Assembly (NCBI GenBank): GCA_021234155.1
Contig: JAJEKV010000843.1
Coordinates: 1-64,000 of the forward strand
DNA from: Isoetes taiwanensis
Taxonomy: Eukaryota; Streptophyta; Lycopodiopsida; Isoetales; Isoetaceae
Direction of reading: 5' to 3'
DNA length: 64,000 nt
A model generated the notes under the pieces. That model had not been told where the DNA came from. It saw only the letters and a program-made list of their open reading frames with translations, and ran no database searches. This document shows positions 1-10,925 of this stretch, in pieces; the first letter of the stretch is position 1, and each line of letters opens with the position of its first letter. The position numbers and the translations under genes were made by a program.

Positions 1-265
1 CATAGAACCAAATCACTAACTCGCATACGCAGACATACTAACTAGCAAGCACTACCGCTTAATCATAGTACCAATATAACCTCGTTAGTATAATTTGTTA
101 ACCGATACCGTTGTCGCAAACATAGTACCAAATGCTTAACGCTAAGCAGCATCAACTACCGAACTTGTAACGCACCAAATATTATCAGACCAGCACTTTT
201 CACATACAAGCCCAAATAATTTAGCTTGAAATATCACACTAAAAAAAAGAGATGAATCAAAGCGA

Positions 266-388
266 GATGGAATGCAATCCTCCACATCTACTACATTAAC
301 CTTTGTCCTCAACATAGAAGCATCAAAGTAGATGGAATGCAATCCTCCACATCTACTACATTAACCTTGTCCTCAACATAGAAGCATG
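266..388. repeat. 65-bp tandem duplication
   Basis: Two head-to-tail copies of a 65-bp segment starting with GATGGAATGCAATCC at 266 and again at 331. The second copy has lost one T and stops after about 58 bp. It looks like a simple replication-slippage duplication in AT-rich intergenic DNA. Confidence 0.85.
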
Positions 389-534
389 AAATTATAGAAT
401 AGAATGAAATCATTTCCACATTATTTACCATTTCAAGATTTGTCAACAAAGGTTAGATGTTTACCAACGAACAACTTTTTCGAGTCCCAGAAATTGTTCA
501 GATGAGCAATTTGATCCCAGCTCTTCACCAAGCA

Positions 535-840
535 GGTAATGGGATCTCGATTGGGGCTTTTCTTGAATCTAATGACGGGCAATCGATCGCTTAGAATGGT
601 ACAAATAACCCACTCGAGCATCGCCGTGGAAGCAAAGACAACACAAAGAATTTAATCCCCGCTAACTGCTGTGGTAATGGGATCTCGATTGGGGCTTTTG
701 TTGAATCTAATGATCGGCAATTGATTGTTTAGAATGGTATAAATAACCGATTTCTGATAATTATTATGAGAGCAAAGATACCACAAGAATTTGATCCCAC
801 GCTAACCAAATGTGGTAAATGGGATCTCGATGGGGAGTAG
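535..840. repeat. ~139-bp diverged tandem repeat, 2.2 copies
   Basis: The phrase GGTAATGGGATCTCGATTGG recurs at 535 and 673 and, changed, at 813, giving periods of 138 and 140 bp. Copies share the order 'gggatctcgat / ttgaatctaatga / agaatggta.aaataacc / agcaaaga / gaattt.atccc' but differ at many bases, so the duplication is older than the one at 266-388. No reading frame is conserved between copies. Confidence 0.75.
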
Positions 841-3800
841 CTATGTTTCTAAATCTGATCCAAGAAACTCCAAAAAAGAAGGAAAAGAAGAAAGCTTCGA
901 CGGTTTAGGATCCCATGGGTGGTATTTAGTGCTAAAAGAAAATTTAAAAATTCAGTTACACCCGTAAATTAGCGCTACTATGTAGGGCTAAAAATGGCGT
1001 CATTTATGTCACCCGTACCGTGCGAAGGCCCTTGGCAAAAGGTCATTTGGGTGGGGTCGAGGGGTAGTCTGAGTTTTAAAATTAAATTTTAAACTAAAAT
1101 ACTGTGAAGCTTAGAGTCAGAACTATCAAAATATTGCATATGCACCTACAAAAAGGCTTTTTAGAAAGCAAGCTTGGATGGGGTTGAGGGACAAAATAAT
1201 TTTAAAATTTTATATAAAACTAAATATGGTTCTCATACCTACTCTAAATGACTCTTTGCTCAGTATTTGCATGTCAATGAAAATAGTATCGTCTTGTAGC
1301 TTAGGACCAAATCGACATGGATAAGCTAGCTCTTTGTGCCTAGTGCGAATGTCATTGGTGTATAATTTTAGAAAGTTCATTTGGGCGGGGTTGAGGTACA
1401 AATACTTTATTAAAAATAGAACGGTTCTCATACGCACCTAGCTCAAATATATATATTTGGGAGGGTATATGATCCTATATGCAGGGGCACCTAGTAGAGG
1501 AAACAAGTTCTATGAAATTAAGGTACTTGTATTTTTGTTCCCCCTCAAACAATAATATGGCTGAAAAGTTTTTGGAAACCCACACACAAAGGACCATTTT
1601 CTATCTTGTAACACATTGCAAAATTATTGCTCCGCTTGTAGCTATGGGAAAGAAAAAAAAACAACAGAAGTTGGATCTAAAACTTTTGCCATATACATCT
1701 AAGGATCATATAGTCAAGCCAGTTATGTGCTTCAATTCTAATCTACAAATGGTAAGAACTTATGAACTATTTACATTTGTATAGCTAAACTCCAATTGTT
1801 GTAAGATGTACTACAAAAAGTGACAAGACAATATGGGCATTGCTTATATTTTATACAGTCCTTTCCTTTTGTTTGTTTTGTTGGGCAAGTGTTCTTAGAA
1901 AATGTTATATTATTGATTATCATAATTAACTCACTACCATAAGTTCTAAATGTTGCCAAATGCTTGAAGACATCTTTCCAATTGCATAACATTATTTATT
2001 TTGGGGGTAGTTGTTGACTATGACAGGTATCGGACAAAAGTATTTGTTTACAATTTGTACAAAAGGTAGCAAGTTTGAAATATGGGCTTGCAAAATTATT
2101 TGTTGTTGGTGCCCTGGGCTTGTCAGTACCCTGGTCAAAATATATGATATAGTATTCACATGTTGTAATTATTCCTTATACCCAGGTGTTAGAGTTGACA
2201 TGTGTAAAGATGTTATTAGAATATAACGAGAACTTGGCCCATCTTATTCAATAATTTTCCTCTGTCACACTTCTCTTTTCCCACCTTTCACTTCTTTTGA
2301 TATTCTCCAAAGTAGAGGGCAAGCAAGGTAGCCACTTTTCAGTTGACTATGGTCTAGGGTGTAACAACTATATTTCTCAAAATCCGTAGAAGATAGAGAC
2401 TGTTGTGGGCTAGATAAAAGACAATGCCTAATTGTCGAATTTCATTAACTTAGATTCAAGAAGGAACAACCAACAAAGACAAAATAGGCACAAACTTCGA
2501 GTTGCTTAGAAGCCTCACAAGGTTGTCACTTTATCACATGCCTATGACAAAATTCAGACATGTTGCATTCCTTTTGTTAGCTTTGCTAGTATTTGATCTA
2601 AACTAAAAAGCATGTGCAATTCCTTATAATTTTGTTTGAAATAGACCCCATTAAAATGAAGAAATGAAGGCTTATCGGGGTAGATTAGGTATTGATGCTA
2701 GGAAGGACAAGGCGACACAGAAGAAGGGCCCATGGCACCGACACAACTATGTGGTACAGGCAAAAAAACACACATCAGTATCACCGTTGACAAGATGCTT
2801 CCTCCTCATCATCATGCCTTGAGGTAGGGAAGGGGTGGACACTCATGGGTCATGCAGTGAGGTGGTCCATTGAATCATTGTTCTTATTAGCTTGCATTGA
2901 CATGTCAGCGCCTAGTTGGCAAGAGGATCAACTTTTCATGTACTGTCCAACAACAAGTTATGATCGCCAAGAGTTCATCTTGTAACCAAAAGAGAAGATA
3001 TTACAAGGATCGAAAAATTTGATTCACAATCAGATCTGTAGAAATATCACCATCTCTCTGTAGAAATATCACCATCTCTGTAAACATCAGATAGATCTGT
3101 TTGTTTTTTCCACAAAAATATATCAGGGGTCTAAAAGCTCTAAGGATTGCCACGTGACGGGTGAAAGGGCGGCCTGCAGATGGCAGGATATCGCAACCAT
3201 TGAAGAGATGGGTGGCGGAGATTGGATGTGGAGTGCTCCATTTGGGATGATAGAGGGACAAGTATACCTTAAATAATGAGGAGGTAAGGAAAAAGGTGCC
3301 AATGGGGCAAGGATGCATGCAATATAAACCTCAATCTTTGAGGTTGACATAAGAAGAAGTTCATCATGTGAAGTGCCAAAGGCTGATCACTACTTTCTTC
3401 TAAAAGGTTGACTCTTCCAAGGGGTGGCCCACCAAAGTTGTCCCATGCCATGTAACGGAGCCGCACAAGGAATATTTTGCAAAGACCCATGGGGCCCACA
3501 CCTTTGCCACGCCATGTGGGCCCCACGCTGACGTCGATTGTCAACCGGACTGACTTGTGCTGTGCTCCCTATTGTTCAAAGATAAAAACCATTTCTTCCT
3601 TTCTTTTCCTGTTCAGTTTGTGTATGTGGGGTTGGGGTTTCTTATCATGGGGCCACTTGCCCACGTGATCGACCATGATGTGTTATGATAGACCCTGGAC
3701 CCCATTACTCGTCATTAGGAATTTCAAAAACTATCAGAAGGTGATCTCGATGGTCACACCCATAGGAAATACAACACCCTTAATCTAATCTTCTCTTTCT

Positions 3801-5904
3801 CATTAATAATATCATTATTCCCTAATGTTCACATCCATATGACCCAAATCAACCACGGAACTCTTTTAATATAGTCTTAATAACTTATTAATTGAACTCA
3901 GGAAGGAGGAAGTAGATATCAATGCCGCCCCTTGAAGATGATAAATAGCCTAGCAAACATATTTATAGAACTATTGTATCCCCTAATGATAATGCCAACA
4001 ACTTTTTCTTCCCCTTTCAATTTAATTCGATTCTACTATCCTAGTATTTAACAAGTAAAGTATGCAAAGAATAAGTCGAAGGGAACGTTTCCCTTCTATC
4101 TTCTCACATCAAGAATAATGAAAATTAATCTAATTAGATTAAGAGAATAAAGTAACACGTGCATGTCAAATCTTTCATTTCTTTTATTATTTGCGCATAA
4201 AAAAGATGCCATACATATAATTTGGAGAATACTTCTAGAGAAAACGCATCCCTTGCATATCACTTTTTTCCTATCACGTTTTACACATTTCGTCATAACT
4301 ATCCATTTTGTATTAGATATCTAGTTAGATATCGATTCTATTCTCCAAAAATTATGTCTTTTATTGCAGGATCTAGGTCAAAATATTGATACAATCGAGT
4401 AGCAAACTTTTAATATTCAAGAGGACCAAAAGGCCATGGAACGATACAAAACTAGGGTAAGAAGCCTAAACAAAACAATAAGCAAAATGAAGATAAGCAA
4501 CTTGAGCCAGTGGTTGCAGTTTCTTGCAAGTAAGGTGCTAATTGTTGGCCTCCTGAGCAGAATATTGGGAAAAAGAACTATTCGCATATGATTTGCTAAA
4601 GTTCTGGGTTAGTCTAGCAATAGCGCAACAATAATGATGGTAGTGTGGTCCAACTTTTTTCTCAGTTAGGGCTAAATCTAGTCGAGTTTCCTGGCAAGAT
4701 TGAACCTATTTTGCATCAGCATGCCGGCCGCTTCATTTCCAACTTTGCTTTACTATATCCCATCTTTCATCTGACCGTCCAGTTTCTTCACAAGCTTAAC
4801 GCCTTGGGCGCCAGCTATACCATAGGGGACAAACCAAATAAGACCCAGACCCACTATAAATCTATACCTCCGCCATCTGAAGGCACCGACCCTGTTAAGC
4901 GCATTCGGAGGGAGGCTTAAAGAGTGATGGAGATAGCAGCCATCACTAATGCACAAGAATGACGAAAGGTACCCTCTTGCCCAAGATATAGGGTATGTCT
5001 ACCTTGGTGATGGGGAGTGTATCTTTGAGGGAGAGTACTTCCACCTACACCAAGATTCTTTTAACGAGTGCACTAAGAAGTTCTATTGGGTGGAAGTCCC
5101 TAAATCCTTTCACTGTCGAGGTCCTCCAACCTTTAGAGCAACAGATAGAGCTACAACCTATGAGGTATTAAATAGAGATGGAAAGAAGACTTCATGTCTG
5201 GCAGGCAGAGAAAAGATATGCCAAAAGGGCACAAGAAGGAAAAGCGAACAAAGCAAGTGGTTCAAAGACCAGAAGAAAGCTCAAGCCCACCCCACGACGG
5301 GCGAGGAAAGACTTCAAGACAGGGCTCCAGGCAATAGGCAGCATGGCCAAAGCTAATTCATCGGCTTTGAGATGAGTCAATGAGGCTAGACCCTCTTCTG
5401 CATCCAGGCAAGTTCTGGAACGGGCCTCACCCATCTCAAAGAAATCCCATAGTTGAAGACCTAAGATTGTGACATTAAGTATCAGAAGTCTACTGAACTT
5501 TTGATTCAAAAGTTACCCTTTCAGTGATTAATCCGTGAGATAGCACAGGATTACAAGACGGACCTCAGGTTTCAAGTTCATGACCATTAAAATTCTAATC
5601 GAACATTCACAAGAACTCATGACAATGCTTTGATTCTCTCTTAATATAATGGATTAACGAATTTGACTAATGTACACGGCAATATGAAGAGTAGATTATG
5701 CGCGACAACGCTGGCACATGTACTTGTGTCCATTATATAAACATATGTACATAAGCATGTCCATTCTAAAAGCATCAACCTGATGTTCTCAGAAGTTACA
5801 AATATGTGGACGTTAAATGCCAAGTAAAAACACAAGCCAAGACATTAGCTTGGCAATGCCGGGCTTATGCTTACTAGTGTATGTTTAGGATGATGTTCGC
5901 TATT
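841..5904. other. Intergenic DNA, no gene recognised
   Basis: About 5 kb of AT-rich sequence. Open frames are short (longest about 135 codons, 4949-5356 +), have no recognisable motif and are not supported by splice signals I could chain together. Small-scale structure includes a 23-bp tandem duplication with unit 'tagaaatatcaccatctctc' at about 3039-3081. I see no RNA gene or mobile-element terminus here. Confidence 0.5.
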
Positions 5905-6119
5905 GGGATGGATGGGGCACCCTTCATGATGGCATATTATTATGTATTGTTATTGGATGCTAATATATATGTATGCTTCCATGGTGTAGGATATCCCAAA
6001 GGAGGGATGGAGCCAATGACACCTCCGTTTCTTTTCATCGGACACTTGGCCATCACAAGTGGTCTGAGCCAGACGGAGGGCCTTTCTTGGCAACAGTGTT
6101 GCTGGGGAAGGGGATTTTC
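5905..6119 (+). mobile_element. Older LTR remnant, left part (target of the 6120-14917 insertion)
   Basis: This segment is a diverged reverse complement of part of the LTRs at 6120-7749 and 13319-14917. For example 'gacacttggccatcacaagtggtc' in pieces here corresponds to 'gaccacttgtgatgggcaagtgtc' in the LTRs, and 'gctaatatatatgtatgcttcc' mirrors the 'ggaagcatacatacatattagc' block. The match resumes directly after the younger element, at 14923. The younger element therefore landed inside an older LTR of the same family lying on the opposite strand. Confidence 0.75.
6115..6119. repeat. Target-site duplication, left copy (TTTTC)
   Basis: TTTTC lies immediately before the TGTGA end of the LTR at 6120. 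The same five bases follow the last LTR base at 14917 (14918-14922). Five bp is the usual duplication size for LTR retrotransposon integrases. Confidence 0.85.
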
Positions 6120-7749
6120 TGTGACGCTCCCTGGACCTATACGATGCTCCCATCATATGAATACGGGAAATCCTCCCTTCCCCCTCCCCCCCCCCCTCAA
6201 AAAAAAAAATACACTCCATCACTCTGAAAAGGCCCTCCCGTGATGACTCGGACCACTTGTGATGGGCAAGTGTCCGGGTGAAGGACACGAAGGTGTCATT
6301 CGTCGCACACCTTCTATGGGAATCCTATATAGCGGAAGCATACATACATATTAGCACCTGGCAACAATGCAAATAAATAATAGGCCACCACGAAGGGTGG
6401 CTCACCCATCATCACCACGAACAACAATATAATACCAACATAACATAGGAAATGCACCATAAATGAGGATTCTACCCCGGGCTCAGACTCAAGGGGGTCA
6501 ACTGACAATCAGGGCCTCCAAATAACAAATGATTTTAATCATAACAATGGCGCTATCGGCATAGAACAATGCTAGGGTAGTCCACTCCATCCGCCCCTCC
6601 TGTGCACACTTTGCAGATGGGCTGAATCATGCTATGACATGGTTGTAGCCTTCCGAGAGACGTAATCTCATGGAATCACCCTATGAGACTACTCCAAGTT
6701 ATATCTCCTCGGTCCGATGAGGCAGGAAAGTGGGAAATCCCTTTCTAGAGCACGGTGCTTCCATGGGTGGCTAGAGGATCGTGGTTCCATCAGGCAACCA
6801 CACATTCGTTCCCGACTTTAAACCCCCAAAATCCATAGGTCACCCCAAGATGCCTATCGGCCGCCAGGATGTCCCTATAGGCACGTATCCTGCAACCCAG
6901 AAGGTGTCAGATCCATACCCGGCCATATGCAATGACCGACTATATACCTAGCCACAGTAGGAAGCCTTGTAGCCACGCTAGGCAAGGTCCCACCCCCACT
7001 TCACCACCATGATCCTTATCTGGTGCTCAGCTACATCATACATCGATAGCCAGGAGGGATCTTGTGCACAGGCTGCATTTATTGGGATTTAAGGGATTCT
7101 AAATAGGAGCATCTCTACTTCTACATAGCCTTTAGGTCTCTACCCCCCCTTAATCCCCACAAACGCAGGAGTAACAGAAAGAGAACTATCATTATACATC
7201 CATTCATCCATAGCTTCGAATAGAACATAAATAGAGATTAACTATATATCTATTCATACAAGGGTTAATCCCAGTTATCTTCTAAGCATACAAGGGTTGA
7301 TCTTATGACGATCTAGGAATCCAAGTTATCTATGTACTAACCTGAACATATCTAGATCCCCTATCTCTCTGGCTCTCCATCCTTCCGGCTGGAATAGGGT
7401 TGAACAGCAGTTCCTCTCTCCACCAATCTCCCCCAATTCGAATTGGGGCAAATTGGGGTGGAGGCCCCAACTTGGGTGTCCCAAATTAGCAAGCATGCCT
7501 TGCCTAATCGATTTGGGCCAGGTGGCAGCTCTACATTAGTTATTATTAGCTAATTTAATATTTTAGCCCCTTTTAATATTAGGTTAAGCCCTAAATTCGA
7601 ATTAGTGTTTAGGGTTAGGTTTCCACATTAAGAATTAATGATTAACATAGCTACCCTTAGCTTATGAATAATTAATGCACCATTAATTATTCATAGTGAC
7701 GTGTCATGTATTCATACCCAAAAGGCATATAAATTCGTGGAACGTCACA
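6120..7749 (-). repeat. 3' LTR (minus-strand element)
   Basis: About 1,630 bp, with ends TGTGACGCTCC and GGAACGTCACA. It aligns throughout with 13319-14917. Compared with its partner it carries a C-run followed by an A-run near 6187-6210, which the other LTR lacks. Shared blocks include the 'ctcagactcaagggggtcaac' region (in parts), the repeated 'ggtgcttccatgggtggctagag' segment, and the 'gtttagggttaggtttcca' region near the right end. Confidence 0.9.
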
Positions 7750-7762
7750 TTTTCCCCACCTT
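7750..7762 (-). other. Polypurine tract
   Basis: Read on the minus strand, AAGGTGGGGAAAA lies directly before the first LTR bases TGTGACG. This is where the plus-strand primer of an LTR retrotransposon is expected. The codons just upstream (minus strand ...KDNIIFKVGKM, stop) resemble the end of a Ty3/gypsy pol frame, possibly the last trace of the lost pol gene. Confidence 0.75.
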
Positions 7763-10023
7763 GAAAATGATGTTGTCCTTAGCATCAAGATTGTTCTTGC
7801 TCTAGGCCAACACATGACATGGTGGAAGCAAGTCTCCCCGCTTTAAACAGGTAACGCAAAATTATAAGTCACACAAAAGTTGTCATGTTCAAAGTGATCA
7901 AGTTTGAAATGACGCGTAATGTGCAATTTATAACTCCGCGAAAGTTGAACGGTAATTAATAGAACAACGTTATGTGGAAGGGGATATAATGATTTACGTT
8001 GTCCCCAGGATTTACGATGGGTGGTTAAATTACAAGGAAAATTAAATTAAGGGAGATCGAACAGATTTAGGTAGGTGATATAAAATATACATGTACAAGA
8101 CGATTTTGCGGCGGCGTTGCCGCCGCTATAGTTTGAAGGGGTTTTTGAAGTAATGTTATAGGCGAAATAAAGATTATGTAAACGTGTGTTGTGTGTATGG
8201 TGAGAAATTTCATGTGGCCATTTTTTAGAGCAACCTTTGGGGTAATGATGAATTCTTTATTGGTGGTATTAAAAATGTCATTAAACTTTAAGAAGTACTA
8301 AGATGCATTCGAGTTCCTTGGGTGCATGAAGCTATTTGGTTTTTGCCTTGATTTATCCCAACGTATACAGAGCTTTTCTGTTTGTTTCTAGAAACGGTTC
8401 TAAGGCAATTCATTCTTTATGATAAAAATGAATCCACTCTAGGATTTAAGGAGTATCCATATTAAACCATTAGATAAATATTAAACCATTAGATATTATG
8501 ATATTCCTTATAGCACTAGATTGTATCGATTTAGTCTCCGGCCTGTCCGAACCCACCGAATCTCCATAGATAAACCCCACAAAGAAATAGAAGAATTAGA
8601 AAGGGTAGATTCAGAATCTGACCACCGGAGTAGAACCCTAAGAACATTTCAAGAGCTGGAATTTGATCCTGGAACAATTCTCTGGGTAGAGGATGGAGAT
8701 CAACAAAAACGGTGAGATGCAAAGGAAATAACCCCTTTTTATGATGTGGGCGGTGGGTTTGCTCACCGGAATTGAAAGGAAAGGCATGGATTATTCTTCT
8801 CGCTCAAATCCTAGCCTATTAGTCAGCAAACCAAAGATTACTCCCCTGGTTATCAGATATGCAAAAACGGCTGCCAATCTCGAACTGATTCTGCCTTATT
8901 CTAAAATAAATTTGATGTCTCTACTATCCATTCAAAACGGCTGGAACTACCTTAGAGATAATAACTCACTGGGTTTTTTAATCTCAATCTGGCCATTTGG
9001 TGCTAGTTTTGCAATCTATTTCGTGCAAACAGATTCGTACATAGAGAAATCGCATGCCTGGGAGTTGATTGACATCTTCTATATGGCGAAAGTAAGCGGA
9101 GCAGGACAACCTACCATGCTATGGCGTGCATCAGGCGTTCAAGCAGAGGAATTAAGTTGCCCTATCCGTCTAAAGGAGTGCAATTGATGGGTTTTTAGGC
9201 CCAATCTGCACAATCGGTGGGTTTACCAGTCCAATTTGTGGACTTCTAACACCAATTCCTAGGTCCTTTAGCCTGCTTCCTTATACAGAAACTAGAAATC
9301 CATTCCTGGCTGTATGTCAAAACTAGAAATCTGTAAGTTTAGTAGGTTTGCCCGCTCTAAATTCCTGTTCAAATCAATAAAGCGATTATGGCACTACTCC
9401 AGTATGACTGTTGCAGCTTAAGAATTGCACAATCAAGCGCCGAAGGCAGGATCGCGTGCATAGGAGGGCACTAAATTGCCCTATTTTGCCTAAGGAAATC
9501 TTGGCCCTCCATTTTAATCTAGCTTGCTGACGTGGATTTTTTTCCCCTGTACACCTCATCTTTTCTCTCACTTCCACAATTTTATATGATGGAAGATAGA
9601 TCGTACATGATCATCGTGTAGGACTGTAGTCCTGTCAAAAATTAGCACTCAAGATATAATATATAAGCAAGCACACTATTGGGCCTCGGTGGACCGTAGC
9701 CTATAGGGCCTGGCAATAAACAGAAAGACGTATCACAATAAGAACATAGGCCCGGAGCTACCCTTAGAAGTACTGCAGGCGCTAAGCTAAATGCTTTTGC
9801 TCTGCAGAATTACAAGGCATCAATGTCTATAAATTAATTTATATGTTGTGGTTGAAGGGACCACCCCCTTTGAAGAAGAAAAGGAAAAAAAGGGGAAGTC
9901 TATCATGCCTAAGGCTTGCCATCCGTCTCGGCATAAGGAATGGCAATATTCCCATTATAAACGTAGATAAAGGCATCCTATCATGCCTATATGCCCATTC
10001 CTATTCCTAGGATGCATCTAGCC
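7763..10023. other. Internal retrotransposon region without recognisable pol
   Basis: In a complete element this stretch would encode protease, reverse transcriptase, RNase H and integrase. None of their signatures is visible on the minus strand. It contains a perfect 8-bp G/C hairpin (GCGGCGGC-gtt-GCCGCCGC, 8108-8126) and two plus-strand open frames (8521-8715, 64 codons; 8741-9187, 148 codons) that I do not recognise. The first frame ends at a splice-donor-like CGGTGAG. These frames run against the element and could be captured sequence or chance. Confidence 0.5.
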
Positions 10024-10925
10024 CTATCCCTGCATGATCCCTGTCGGATCTAACGCCCGTCGAGATATCGGCGCTTTCCCCTCTAATGCAAGGGCTATTG
10101 TTGCAGCTTCAGCTACTGATCTGTTGGCAAATGCACGTACCATGTTTGGGAGATTGCCAGACAATCCGGCAATGTATCGCTCCATAGCTGTCCGTTCTGA
10201 AATAGCTGGCAGGTACAAGCGGAGACGTATGAACTGATTAGTGTAAGCCTGTACTGATAAATGTTTCTGTGCCAGCCTATAAAAAGTCTGGAGTGGCTGA
10301 CACTTATGAGTATGTGGAACATAGCGAGCTTTGAAGGCTTGAGCAAATGTTGAACCCACACTTATTGCCTGTTAAGCCATTAGCGGAAGCATACCCTTCC
10401 CACCAATTACGGGCAGGACCCGTGAGGTTACTGATAGCAAGTCTCGCGGTGGCTCACCCCATATGCGTTGCCAACCTGGTGGATCTCCTTTAACCAAGAC
10501 TCGGCATCTATGCCAGAGAATTGGACGAGCTTGCGGGTCCTTCAAATACTAGTGCTTGTAGAGGCAATCACTTTTTGATCATTGTCAATGGACTTTTCCT
10601 ATTCAGTGTTAGACTCGGAAGAGTCGATGGAGTCCAAATTGGAGCTGGATATTGTTGTAGGACGTGGGCGTTTAACACGTCTATCGTGCACAGGCACATG
10701 ACAAGCCATAGGCAGTGGTGCACATTGCAAAATATACGCCTGCAGTTCTGCCATTTGGTGCTTGATAAGAATGATCTCCTGCTCGTAAGTCAAGCGCGGA
10801 CGTTCCACTGTGGCAGCCCATGGAGGCTGTTGTATTGCATCTATAGCAAAAATCAGATTACTTATAGATGAGAAATGTGTATGAATCAAATCAAGATTGA
10901 TTGAACACACACATGTAGCATCCAT
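10024..10925 (-). pseudogene. Retrotransposon gag remnant, frameshifted
   Basis: Gag proteins form the retrotransposon particle. Three minus-strand pieces in different frames read as one gag. Around 10599-10840 is a piece with 'RPRLTYEQEIILIKHQMAEL' and a basic stretch. Around 10430-10540 is 'QFSGIDAESWLKEIHQV', like the start of the Retrotrans_gag domain. At 10024-10359 is the domain core, including 'FYRLAQKHLSVQAYTNQF', 'ERYIAGLSGNLPNMVRAF' and 'EAATIALALEG'. At least two frameshifts separate the pieces, and I see no CCHC zinc knuckle after the domain. Intact elements of this type carry a gag-pol of well over 1,000 residues. Here the frame stops near 10024 and nothing recognisable follows. 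The identification rests on family-level similarity recalled by eye. Confidence 0.7.

Noticed and set aside
4949-5356. 135-codon frame as a gene
   Set aside because: No motif or splice context, and a competing frame overlaps it. The sequence turns Lys/Arg/Gln-rich at its end.
8108-8126. G/C hairpin as a transcription terminator
   Set aside because: It is a bacterial-style feature with no meaning in nuclear plant DNA, and no T-run follows.
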